From contig CAWFYC010000037.1 of the NCBI GenBank assembly GCA_963819855.1, positions 124,001 to 188,000 of the forward strand: DNA of 64,000 nucleotides, given 5' to 3'. Below, piece after piece: positions 55,826 to 64,000 of the stretch; position 1 is the stretch's first letter, and each line of letters starts with the position of its first letter. The notes beneath the pieces were generated by a model. That model was not told where the DNA came from, did no database searches, and was given only the letters and a program-made list of their open reading frames with translations. Source of the stretch: JAMXLO01 sp963819855. Lineage in GTDB: Bacteria; Pseudomonadota; Alphaproteobacteria; Acetobacterales; Acetobacteraceae. The translations under genes were made by a program, and so were the position numbers.

Positions 55826-56848
55826 CTACGGCTCGAAGGCGAAGATGCGCCCCCAGTCTCGCTTCATGCTGACGACGATCCACCCCTGCTTCATCGCCTC
55901 TTCGTACAATGGCTGCGTAAAGGTGCCCACCTTGCTGGTCGCCAGCCCTTGCGCCGGACCATAGGCATACTCGCGCGCTGCATCGTCGTGCAGCACGAGC
56001 ATCGCAAGCCGTGCACCGTCGCCGGCCTTGGTATACTCCAACATCTGCCGGTCGCCGACCGAGTTACCGGCGGCGAAATACGGCCTGCGTCCGATCATGA
56101 GATGGATGCCCTCGGGTTTGCCGGCATTGTCGTCATTCAGGAACAGCTTAGGCTCCTTGATCAGGACCGGCCGCCCGTCCTTGGCGTAGCGGTAGCTCAG
56201 GCCGAGGGCGCTGCCGACCACCTGCTCAGGCGGGATGCCGTACGTCTGCTCGGCGTATGCCCGAACGAAATCCTGGCCGCCGCCGGTCACGATGTAGGTC
56301 TTGTAGCCACTGGCCCGCAGGTATTTCAGCAGCTCGATCATCGGCAGGTAGGTCAGCTCCGTGTATGGCCGGCTCCATCGCGGATCACGGGCGGTCCGGA
56401 GCCAATTAGTCACCTCGGTGCGAAATTCGTCGACATCCATGCCGCTGAGCGTGGCGCCGACGATCTTGCGGAGATCGTCCATCGAGAACCTCGCCATCGC
56501 CGCGCGATTGCCCGACAAGACGGTCTTGAATGGCTCGACATTGGCGAGCTCAGGCTTTGCCCGCACGACGGCCGGGACGCGATCCAAACAGTACACCAGC
56601 TGCGAGTACATCGGCTGCTCGACCCACAGCGTGCCGTCCTGGTCGAACGTGGCGATACGTTCCTCCACCGGCACAAAATGTGGACTCGATTGGTCCGTGG
56701 TCTCATGCACGAAGCTGATGATCGCCTGTCTCGCAGGACCGTCACGCCACGACGGCAGCACGTCGTCCGCGCCGAGCACGCGACGTGCCGGCGTCGCCAC
56801 AACGGCTGCCAGACCGAGAAGTGTAGACCGACGCGTGAGGATGGGCAC
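55826..56848 (-). CDS. exported HAD-superfamily phosphatase
   Basis: The 340-residue product starts at GTG 56848 with an AGGGAA site. An N-terminal export signal (LTRRSTLLGLAAVVATPARR, twin-arginine-like) is followed by HAD motif I ATFDQDGTLW (Asp69, Asp71), motif II YIVTGGG, a Lys in the VLIKEPKLFL region and an acidic motif GNSVGDRQML. It probably hydrolyses a phosphate ester in the periplasm. It lies 43 bases from the cytochrome gene and follows the arylsulfatase on the same strand. Confidence 0.85.
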   Translation of the reverse strand: MPILTRRSTLLGLAAVVATPARRVLGADDVLPSWRDGPARQAIISFVHETTDQSSPHFVPVEERIATFDQDGTLWVEQPMYSQLVYCLDRVPAVVRAKPELANVEPFKTVLSGNRAAMARFSMDDLRKIVGATLSGMDVDEFRTEVTNWLRTARDPRWSRPYTELTYLPMIELLKYLRASGYKTYIVTGGGQDFVRAYAEQTYGIPPEQVVGSALGLSYRYAKDGRPVLIKEPKLFLNDDNAGKPEGIHLMIGRRPYFAAGNSVGDRQMLEYTKAGDGARLAMLVLHDDAAREYAYGPAQGLATSKVGTFTQPLYEEAMKQGWIVVSMKRDWGRIFAFEP

Positions 56849-56949
56849 GGATTGTTCCCTATCGGGTGTGGTCTGCCGAATGTTGTGGCTCCGCCGCAGG
56901 CAGGTTGCGGCAAGCGCAGCCACTCCCCGCCCGCATCGGTCGCTGTTCG

Positions 56950-58645
56950 CTACTGCCCCTCGTGTTCCTTGATCATCTCGTCGACCTGGGCCTTGACTGC
57001 GTCGAGATTGAATGACGCAGGAGCCTGCATCGGCGGATAGTCGATCGCCGTCTTTGCCAACGCCCCGACCGTCTGCTGCACCAACACGAAGCGCCAGAAC
57101 TCACGGGCAAAGAACTCGTTCATGTAGCCGCCGCCCATTGTGTTCAGGTTTTCGCCACGGATCGACGGCGTGCGTTCAAACGGATCCTGGCGAATGTTGA
57201 CGATCGTCGGCATGTCGGTCGTCACCTTCTCGCCAGGCCAGCCGTAGGGCTGCTGATAGAACTGGAACTTGAAGTCGTCGACGCGGAGTGCGCCCAGCTT
57301 CGGCCCGCCGAAGTAGAACAGCTCATGCCGTGCCGACGGTCCGTTGCCCAGCAGCAGTTCGGTCTGGTCGTAGCCGTCGAGATGGTTCTTGTAGGTGCGG
57401 TCACCCAGCTTCACGCCGGACAGGAGCTGGGTCGTGATGTTGGGATTCCCCGCCGCGTCGGCGAGCGTCGGCAGCCAGTCGAGGCCGGAAAAAATGCCGT
57501 TCTCCACCACGCCCGGCTTGACCTTTCCCGGCCAGCGGATGATCGCGGGCACCCGGAAGCCGCCTTCGAACACCGTGCCCTTGGTGGCCCTGAACGGCGT
57601 CATGCCACCATCGGGCCAGGTGAACACCTCCGCGCCGTTGTCGGTGGTGAAGATGACGATGGTGTTGTCGGCCTCGCCGATGTCCTGCAGGTGCTTCAAC
57701 AGATCGCCGATGCTGTCATCCATCTGCGCCATGCCGGCCTCTTCCAGGCCGTAGTTGCTCTGGTAGTTCATTTTCGCCTGGTACTTCGGCGGGATGTAGG
57801 TGAACACGTGCATGCGCGTGGTGTTGTGCCAGATGAAGAACGGCTTGCCGTCCTGCTTCGCCTTGTCCATGAAGTCCGAACTGGCCTTCACCAGCACGCT
57901 GTCGAAGGTCTCCATGTCATAGCGGGCTTTGCGGCCTTCCTGCCAGTTCTGCCGACCGGCCATGTCCGGGAACGGCGCCAGGGGACCCTCGTCGACAATC
58001 CGCTGCTTGCCGACCTTGCCCCAGCGGGGCTGCACCGCGGGGTCGTCCACGTCGGTCGCGTAGGTATGGATCAGGTCGCGTGGTCCATATTTGTCGATCC
58101 AGTCCTGCGGGTAGTCGAACCAGTACGGATCGGACATCGCATCGAGGTGGTACAGGTAGCCGAAGAACTCATCGAACCCGTGTACCGTCAGGCAGGAACT
58201 TGTTCAGGTCGCCCAGATGGTTCTTGCCGAACTGCCCGGTCTCGTAGCCGAGCGACTTCAGCACGGTGGCGAGCGTCACCGCCTCGTCTGGCATGCCCAC
58301 ATCGGCGCCAGCCTGGCCGACCGTGGTAAGCCCGGTGCGCAGTGGCAACTCGCCGGTGATGAAGTTGGCGCGACCGGCCGTGCAGCTTGCCTCGGCATAA
58401 TAGTCGGTGAACATCATGCCTTCGGAAGCCAGCTTGTCGAGGTTGGGCGTCTTGCCGGACATGATTCCGCGGTGGTAGGCGCCGACGTTGAACCAGCCGA
58501 CATCGTCACCCATGATGACGAGGATGTTGGGCTTTCGTATCGGCGTCTGCGCTTGCGCGTGAGGGCCAACCAATGACGTGGCGGCCAGTACGACCCCGAC
58601 AACGAACCCACCGAGCACCTGAATGAACCTGGACTTCGCGATCAT
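56950..58645 (-). pseudogene. exported arylsulfatase with one frameshift
   Basis: The first frame (58645-58169) encodes a signal peptide (about 1-32), the metal motif VIMGDDVGW and the sulfatase signature SCTAGRANFITGELPLRTG, where Cys88 would become formylglycine. It then meets a stop after FLPDGTRVR. One extra base at about 58190 explains this: the other frame reads TVHGFDEFFGYLYHLDAMSD, then a full C-terminal domain to 56950 with IIRWPGKVKPGVVENGIFSG. The full product would be about 565 residues, normal for the family. Real lesion or sequence error cannot be told apart here. Confidence 0.85.
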
Positions 58646-59195
58646 CCACTGTCTCCGTTGTTAGGCGAGTGCGCGAAAGGCACCCTGCGCTTTGCCGCAT
58701 CGTGGTGGCTATACGACGCACCTGGCGATGCTCAAGCCTAGCCGTGGAAGCAGTACCCCGACGATGCGGAATCCACAATAGCTGCATAAAATCCGCTGGC
58801 TGACGACACCTGGCAGATTGACCAAAACTGAATAGCCGCGGATAGCAACACACTCTGTGACAAAGCGATGAAAGCTTGCGCGTCCGTAGCTCTTCGTCGG
58901 CTCAACAAATCTCTTGCACACCGCGGGAAAATCCCCCGCAGCGCGACACCACAGCAGCAGAAGAAAGGTGATGGATGCAATCATCGGCGAGCTTGCTGGC
59001 AGCGTCGCACTGCCGTTGGAATTCGCGCGGTCGGCACTATGAGCGCCTACCCGCCGAACAATCACAAGTGTGATGCATTGACCTTACTGCATGAGGCGAT
59101 AACCTCACTCCGCTTGCGACGCCGTTACGCTAATTTCCGCCAACGCCGCGACGGCACTGCCACCCAATGCACAAGATTCAAGGGAAGGGTCCGCG
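58646..59195. other. 550-base gap without a recognised gene
   Basis: Open frames in this gap are short and show no family resemblance or start signal. Base composition is a little richer in A+T than in the neighbouring genes. It separates the divergent sulfatase and amidohydrolase genes and probably holds promoters for both, but none could be fixed by eye. Confidence 0.5.
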
Positions 59196-60023
59196 ATGCA
59201 GATAGTCGATGCCCAGATCCACCTCTGGGGCTCCGGATTGCCGAGCAACCTCTCGCACCGCCAGGTGACGCACTTCACCCCCGCAGAGGCCGTCGTCCTG
59301 ATGGATGAGGGCGGTGTCGGTGCCGCGGTCATCCATCCGCCCGGCTGGGACCCGGAATCGACAGAGATGGCGTTCAAGGCCGTGCAGGACTATCCGGGCA
59401 GGTTCGCGATCATGGGTGCGGTGCCCCTGGAACGACCTGAATCTCGCACCCGCATTGCGGATTGGCGGCGGCAACCGGGAATGCTCGGCCTTCGTTACGG
59501 ATTCCTTAGCGATCCGGCGCGGCAGTGGCTGCACGATGGCACGCTCGACTGGCTTTGGGCAGCAGCCGAGGATGCCGGTGTCCCAATTGCGGCGCTGGCG
59601 ACTGATTCGCTTACGGAGCTTGGCCGGATTGCCGAACGCCACCCCGGACTTCGATTGACGATCGATCACCTGGGCGGCCGCGGCGGGCTGACCACGCTGA
59701 AAGATGCCGCGGCCATGACCCACATGCCGGAGCTTCTGGCGTTGGCGAGGTTGCCCAATGTGGCGGTCAAGGCGACGGGTGCGCCGGGCTATTCCGGCGA
59801 GGCCTATCCGTTTCCGAAGATGCACACATACCTGCGGCAGATCTATGACGCGTTCGGTCCGCATCGAATGTTCTGGGGCACCGACATCACCAAGATGCCC
59901 TGCTGCTGGCGCCAGTGCGTGACGATGTTCACCGAGGAACTGCCGTGGCTTGGCGGTGACGACAAGCGGCTCATCATGGGCGATGCGCTGTGCGACTGGT
60001 GGGGCTGGCAGCGGGCAGCGTGA
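59196..60023 (+). CDS. amidohydrolase-family (TIM-barrel) metal-dependent hydrolase
   Basis: The 275-residue product has the amidohydrolase-2 layout. The N-terminal IVDAQIHLWG (the second His of HxH is replaced, as Gln-Ile-His), LGLRYGFLSDP, TIDHLGGRGG and the C-terminal Asp in MFWGTDITKMP fit lactonase/decarboxylase relatives that act on aromatic or dicarbonyl acids. Its ribosome binding site is AAGGGA. It begins the catabolic-looking run 59196-64000. Confidence 0.85.
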   Translation: MQIVDAQIHLWGSGLPSNLSHRQVTHFTPAEAVVLMDEGGVGAAVIHPPGWDPESTEMAFKAVQDYPGRFAIMGAVPLERPESRTRIADWRRQPGMLGLRYGFLSDPARQWLHDGTLDWLWAAAEDAGVPIAALATDSLTELGRIAERHPGLRLTIDHLGGRGGLTTLKDAAAMTHMPELLALARLPNVAVKATGAPGYSGEAYPFPKMHTYLRQIYDAFGPHRMFWGTDITKMPCCWRQCVTMFTEELPWLGGDDKRLIMGDALCDWWGWQRAA

Positions 60024-60060
60024 CGTCGAATTCCACGAACGGCAAAGGAAACACGTCCGA

Positions 60061-60921
60061 ATGAGCGAACATCACGAGTCGAACACCAAGGGCAAGGAGG
60101 TCGCCGTGGTGGTCGGCGCCACCTCCAAGTGGCAGTCGGATGGCCGCAATACCTTGCTGGCGCACGGCCGGCCACTGGACGACAGCGACCTGCCGGTCGG
60201 CGTTCGCTGGGGGGTCGGAGGCGCCATCGCGCAGAAATTCGCCCAGGAAGGTTTCTTCGTCGTGCTGACGACCCGCACCGCTGCCAACGCGTCAACACTT
60301 GCGGCGGCCATCCGGGAACAGGGCGGCGAATGCACGATCGTGGAGCTCGATCTCTCCTCGGAAGATTCCGTCGCCGCGGCATTCGCCACGATCCGTCGCG
60401 ACGCCGGCGACCCGGACGTACTGATCTACAACGCGGGTTATCTGGAAGGCCGCGATCTTCCCCCCGGGAAAGAACTGCTCGAGTACATCCCGGTGGAGAT
60501 GTTCGATACCGCGCAACACATTGCGAGCCGTGGGCCATTTTTGGTCGCCAAGGAAGTCTTGCCGGCGATGCGCAGAAAGGGCGCCGGATCGTTCTTGTTC
60601 TCGAACAACTCCAAGTCGCTGCGCGGGACCAAGCGAAACACCGGAGAGTCGCTTTACTACCCTCGGGTCATGATGCGCGCACTGGCGCAGGTGCTCACCG
60701 AGGAATACTCCGAGCACGGCGTGCACGTGGCCAACGTGGTGATCGACGGGACCATCAACTCACCCGGAACGCGGGCACTGCCGAAGGTGCAGAATCGACC
60801 CGAGCTCGTGATCAATCCGGTCAAGATCGCCGAGGCGTTCTACTACCTGCACACCCAGGACCGGTCATGCTGGACGCACGAGCTTCAGCTCACGCCGTTT
60901 CCGACCAAGCCGAGCCACTGA
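60061..60921 (+). CDS. atypical short-chain dehydrogenase with split cofactor loop
   Basis: The 286-residue product keeps the SDR fold (VAVVVGATSK, then GGAIAQKFAQEGFFVVLTTR, LDLSSED, DVLIYNAGYLEG). The glycine-rich loop is interrupted by about 30 residues (from WQSDGRNTLLAHGR to VGVRWGVGG). The catalytic Ser-Tyr-x-x-x-Lys is not evident: the region reads SNNSKSLRGTKRN then LYYPRVMM, without the Lys. It may bind a different cofactor or not be a dehydrogenase. It follows the amidohydrolase by 37 bases. Confidence 0.75.
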   Translation: MSEHHESNTKGKEVAVVVGATSKWQSDGRNTLLAHGRPLDDSDLPVGVRWGVGGAIAQKFAQEGFFVVLTTRTAANASTLAAAIREQGGECTIVELDLSSEDSVAAAFATIRRDAGDPDVLIYNAGYLEGRDLPPGKELLEYIPVEMFDTAQHIASRGPFLVAKEVLPAMRRKGAGSFLFSNNSKSLRGTKRNTGESLYYPRVMMRALAQVLTEEYSEHGVHVANVVIDGTINSPGTRALPKVQNRPELVINPVKIAEAFYYLHTQDRSCWTHELQLTPFPTKPSH

Positions 60922-60999
60922 CTTCATCGCGTTCGGCCGGCCGGTTCCGCCGTGGGCAAAAAGGAACTATCGGTAGCCGGACGACACAGGAGTACCCCC

Positions 61000-62235
61000 A
61001 TGCCACGCCTACGTTTCGGCGCGTTCCTCGCCCCACACCACCCGGTCGGCGAGCATCCGATGCTGCAGTTCCGTCGCGATCTCGATCTCGTCGAGTTGCT
61101 GGACAAGCTGGGCTACGACGAATTCTGGTGCGGCGAGCACCACTCCAGCGGCTGGGAGATGATCGGGTCGCCGGAGATGTTCCTCGCCGCCGCCGGCGAG
61201 CGCACCAAACGCATCATGCTGGCGACCGGCGTCGTCTCGCTGCCCTACCACCATCCGTTCAACGTCGCTCAGCGCATGGTGCAGCTCGACCACATGACGG
61301 GTGGGCGCGCGATCTTCGGCTCGGGACCCGGCGCGCTGGCGTCCGACGCGCACACACTGGGGATCGACCCGATGGTGCTGCGCGACCGCCAGGACGAGGC
61401 GATCGCCGTCATTCGCCGGCTGTTCAACGGCGAGCGCGTCACCGCCCGCTCCGAGTGGTTCACGCTGCAGGATGCAGCCCTGCAATTGCTGCCGTTGCAG
61501 GAGGAGATGGAATTCGCCGTGGCGTCGCAGATCAGCCCGTCCGGGATGACGCTGGCCGGCAAGCACGGCATTGGCATCATCTCGATCGGGTCACTGTCGG
61601 CGGAAGGCCTGAACGCGCTGCCGACGCAATGGGGCTTCGCCGAGGCCGCCGCCACGAAGCATGGCAAGGTGGTGGATCGCAAAAACTGGCGCGTGCTGCT
61701 GAGCTGGCATATCGCCGAAACCCGCGAGAAGGCGCGCGCCGAGGCCCGCGACGGCCTGATGCGCCATCACAACGAATACATTACCGGCACACTGCAGCGG
61801 CCCGGCGCTCGGCCGTTCAAGACGCCCGACGAGGCGGTGGACAAGACCGCGTTCTCGGATGGCGCAGTGTCCACAATCGGCACGCCGGACGATCTGGTGG
61901 AGCGGATCAAGTCGGTGCTGCAACTGAGCGGCGGGTTCGGCACGGTGGTCGGTTTCGTGCACGATTGGGCCAATCCGGAGAACACCACGCGAAGCTGGGA
62001 CATGGTGGCGCGGTATGTCGTGCCCGAGATCAACGGCTATCTGGCCGGACTGCGGAAGTCGCAGGACTTTGTCACCAACAACCGTGGCGTGTTCGAGCGC
62101 TCGCGCGAAGCGATCATGGCCAAGATCAACGAGAATGATGCCGCCGTCGCCGCGCTGGCGGTCACGCGGTCGCCAATGTTGAGCGCCTCGGCCAGCAACG
62201 TGCCCGACCTGAACAAGTACCGGACCGGGACGTGA
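61000..62235 (+). CDS. luciferase-like (LLM) flavin-dependent monooxygenase
   Basis: The 411-residue product starts at ATG 61000 behind ACAGGAG. LLM-class features are RFGAFLAPHHPVGEHP, YDEFWCGEHHSSGWEM, RIMLATGVVSLPYHHPFNVA and FGSGPGALASDAHTLG; the C-terminal GAVSTIGTPDDLVERI is typical. It uses reduced flavin (FMN or F420) and O2 to oxidise an unknown substrate. A second LLM gene lies at 63704. Confidence 0.9.
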   Translation: MPRLRFGAFLAPHHPVGEHPMLQFRRDLDLVELLDKLGYDEFWCGEHHSSGWEMIGSPEMFLAAAGERTKRIMLATGVVSLPYHHPFNVAQRMVQLDHMTGGRAIFGSGPGALASDAHTLGIDPMVLRDRQDEAIAVIRRLFNGERVTARSEWFTLQDAALQLLPLQEEMEFAVASQISPSGMTLAGKHGIGIISIGSLSAEGLNALPTQWGFAEAAATKHGKVVDRKNWRVLLSWHIAETREKARAEARDGLMRHHNEYITGTLQRPGARPFKTPDEAVDKTAFSDGAVSTIGTPDDLVERIKSVLQLSGGFGTVVGFVHDWANPENTTRSWDMVARYVVPEINGYLAGLRKSQDFVTNNRGVFERSREAIMAKINENDAAVAALAVTRSPMLSASASNVPDLNKYRTGT

Positions 62236-62280
62236 CGCCTGAGCGGGCACTGGTTTTGGGCGCGATGTAATCGAAAGGTT

Positions 62281-62383
62281 CAACGCAGCGATCGCCGAGA
62301 AGGATTCAAATGCGCCACGCGCGAAGCGCCACCCCATTCGGGCTGCCTCTGCGATCTCTGCGTTCTCAGCGATCTCTGCGTTG
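62281..62383. repeat. imperfect inverted repeat in the LLM-CaiB gap
   Basis: Arms 62281-62301 (CAACGCAGCGATCGCCGAGA) and 62363-62383 are reverse complements with two mismatches. Between them the CTCTGCGATCTCTGCGTT motif is repeated. This pattern is common in dispersed intergenic repeats. It fills most of the 238-base gap. Confidence 0.65.
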
Positions 62384-62473
62384 AGTCCTTTTGCGGGCTG
62401 CGGGAATCTATAAGCCTTTGGGGATGGGACGTGCGACGATGACGAATGTCGTTCAAGTGCATCGGTTCAATCC

Positions 62474-63682
62474 ATGAGCGGACCTCTCGCCGGCATTCGT
62501 GTGCTCGATCTGACCACGGTGCAGATGGGCCCCTGGTGTACCCGCATCCTCGCCGACTATGGCGCCGACATGATCAAGGTCGAAGCGCCGGAGGGTGACT
62601 CGTCGCGCTATACCGGCGTGCCACGCCATCGCGGCATGAGCGGCAGCTTTCAGCACAACGCGCGCGGCAAGCGCAGCATCGCCATGGACCTCAAGCAGCC
62701 GGCGGCCCGCGAGGCACTGCTGCGACTGGTGCCGACCGTCGATGCGCTTGCCTCGAACATCCGTCCGCAGGCGCTCGCCCGCCTCGGCCTCGACTATGAG
62801 GCGGTGAAGCAGCGTAACCCTTCCATCGTCTATCTCAGCATGGTCGGCTACGGCAGCGGTGGGCGTTACGCGGGGCGCCCGGCCTACGACGATCTGATCC
62901 AGGCGGCCTCGGGCATTCCGATGCTGCTGCAACGCTCCACCGGCGAGCCGCGCTTCATCCCGATGGCGGCGATCGACCGCATCGTCGGTTCGGCGGCAGC
63001 CAATGCGCTGCTGGCCGGGCTGCTGGCACGCGCGCGCACCGGCATCGGCCAGTGCATCGAAGTACCGATGTTCGAAACCATGGCGCAGTTCGTGCTCGCC
63101 GAGCACATGCAAGGCCGCACCTTCGATCCACCCACCGGACCCGCCGGCTATGCACGGACGCTGTCGCAACATCGCCGTCCGTATCAGACCAAGGACGGCT
63201 TCATCGCCGTGCTCCCCTACAATGACGGTCAATGGCGCCGCTTCTTCGAGGCGATCGGCAAGTCGCATGTCGTGGAAACCGACCCACGCTTTGCCGACAT
63301 CACTGCCCGCACGGCGAACATCGACGCGCTCTACGCGATGCTCGGCGAGGAACTGCGACATCGCACCACCGACGAGTGGCTCGATCTGCTGCAGCGCAAC
63401 GACATTCCCTGCATCCGTCCGCACACGCTGGAGAGCCTGCTCGATGATCCGCACCTTGCCGACATCGAGTTCTTTCGCTTCGAGGAGCATCCGTCCGAAG
63501 GCCGCATCCGCACCATGCGTGAGCCCAGCAAATGGTCGGAAACCGAGCCGCCCACCGGCCGCTTCGCTCCCCGTCTCGGCCAGCACACGCGAGAGGTGCT
63601 CGCGGAGGCAGGCTACACGCCAGGCGAGATCGACGCGCTGATGGCTCAGCACGCGGTGATGACGGACGGCACGCAAGGCTGA
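62474..63682 (+). CDS. CaiB/BaiF-family (class III) CoA-transferase
   Basis: The 402-residue product has the family pattern: LAGIRVLDLTTVQMGPWCTR, LADYGADMIKVEAPEGD, HNARGKRSIAMDL, SMVGYGSGGRYAGRPAYDDL and IQAASGIP, with the probable catalytic Asp (139/140) in that last segment, then the small C-terminal domain. It transfers CoA between carboxylic acids, probably activating a substrate of the surrounding catabolic genes. The next LLM gene follows after 21 bases. Confidence 0.92.
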   Translation: MSGPLAGIRVLDLTTVQMGPWCTRILADYGADMIKVEAPEGDSSRYTGVPRHRGMSGSFQHNARGKRSIAMDLKQPAAREALLRLVPTVDALASNIRPQALARLGLDYEAVKQRNPSIVYLSMVGYGSGGRYAGRPAYDDLIQAASGIPMLLQRSTGEPRFIPMAAIDRIVGSAAANALLAGLLARARTGIGQCIEVPMFETMAQFVLAEHMQGRTFDPPTGPAGYARTLSQHRRPYQTKDGFIAVLPYNDGQWRRFFEAIGKSHVVETDPRFADITARTANIDALYAMLGEELRHRTTDEWLDLLQRNDIPCIRPHTLESLLDDPHLADIEFFRFEEHPSEGRIRTMREPSKWSETEPPTGRFAPRLGQHTREVLAEAGYTPGEIDALMAQHAVMTDGTQG

Positions 63683-63703
63683 GGACGAACCAGGAGCGCC
63701 ACC

Positions 63704-64000
63704 ATGAAAATCGGAGTTTTTGCCACCTTCATGTCGCCGTTGGCCACGCCGCAGATGATCCGCGATTTTGGCCGGCGCGCCGAGGACATCGGCCTCGAAT
63801 CGATCTGGATGGGCGAGCACGTTGCGCTGTTCGACAGGAACACCTTCGGCTATCCGGGCTCGAAGGACGGACGCATTCCAGTTCCGCCAGGCGGCGGCAT
63901 GCTGGACGTCGTCGCCACCTTCGGCTTCCTCGCCGCCGCAACGAGCAGATTGCGCCTCGGCACCGGCGTCGCGCTCGTTCCGCAACGCAATCCGATCTAC
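63704..64000 (+). CDS. luciferase-like flavin/F420-dependent oxidoreductase, N-terminal part (cut by window edge)
   Basis: The frame runs from ATG 63704, behind CAGGAG, to the window end (99 residues). MKIGVFATFMSPLATPQMIR, LGLESIWMGEHVALF and RLRLGTGVALVPQRNPI are typical of LLM-class oxidoreductases (about 280-350 residues in full). It is the second LLM enzyme in the run and sits directly behind the CoA-transferase. Confidence 0.88.
   Translation, partial: MKIGVFATFMSPLATPQMIRDFGRRAEDIGLESIWMGEHVALFDRNTFGYPGSKDGRIPVPPGGGMLDVVATFGFLAAATSRLRLGTGVALVPQRNPIY

Noticed and set aside
58709..59065. 118-residue minus-strand frame with a hydrophobic stretch in the 550-base gap
   Set aside because: No ribosome binding site, no family resemblance and irregular codon use; treated as non-coding.
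60129..62138. 669-residue open frame on the plus strand
   Set aside because: It overlaps the SDR and LLM genes in another frame, and its Arg/Gly/Pro-rich translation has no domain; it is a high-GC shadow.
62453..63985. 510-residue open frame on the minus strand
   Set aside because: Fully antisense to the CaiB and LLM genes; no recognisable domain.

Overview
The window looks like a chromosomal segment of a high-GC alphaproteobacterium, most probably from Rhodospirillales/Acetobacteraceae. That placement is inferred from the glpX-recJ gene order, the Caulobacter-type tad (cpa) pilus locus and the general character of the proteins; no rRNA is present to confirm it. Almost every gap is short and most of the sequence is coding.

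Layout: (1) 1-6120 holds the end of a membrane/HEAT-repeat protein, then four translationally coupled genes: a STAS anti-anti-sigma factor, the glycogen debranching enzyme GlgX, an RsbW-like ATPase and a membrane-bound SpoIIE-type phosphatase. This is a complete partner-switching module with a glycogen enzyme inside it. (2) 6301-7982 is an IS66-family element with perfect 24-bp ends but no target duplication. It truncates (3) a prophage remnant (7983-13000, minus strand: replication-type fragments, tape measure, scaffold-like protein, major capsid, HTH protein) that lies beside a tRNA-Glu gene (13237-13312). (4) 13352-17834 carries recJ, glpX and a pentapeptide-repeat protein. (5) 17880-20955 has two unknown genes and a lytic transglycosylase. 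(6) 21200-33856 is a tad/Flp pilus locus (flp, cpaA-F, tadB-D, two TadE-like genes, tadG). It is interrupted by an AT-richer segment with a methyltransferase gene, and it ends in a tadG that changes reading frame six times. (7) 33870-38743 holds an acyl-CoA carboxylase beta subunit, a small secreted protein and a divergent PEP carboxylase. (8) 38810-53172 is mainly metabolic: two GMC oxidoreductases around a TfdA-like dioxygenase, an EthD protein and a cupin; a broken S9 peptidase; a MoxR/VWA pair; and an SDR, methylmalonyl-CoA epimerase, sulfurtransferase, hydrolase, SDR run. (9) 53494-58645 (minus) encodes an octaheme cytochrome fused to repeat domains, a HAD phosphatase and a frameshifted arylsulfatase. 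(10) 59196-64000 is a catabolic-looking run of amidohydrolase, SDR, two luciferase-like oxidoreductases and a CaiB CoA-transferase.

Two themes run through the window. Intergenic inverted repeats of several families are frequent (15131, 38757, 49468, 53209, 53366, 62281). Five genes (21835, 32259, 45259, 49543, 56950) are broken by small frameshifts, mostly equivalent to a single inserted base. This may be assembly error rather than biology, so those genes are described as frameshifted rather than dead.

The strongest candidate for an under-described system is the partner-switching operon with embedded glgX at 1234-6120. Next are the tad locus with an inserted methyltransferase segment, the divergent PEP carboxylase and an SDR whose cofactor loop is split by about 30 residues.
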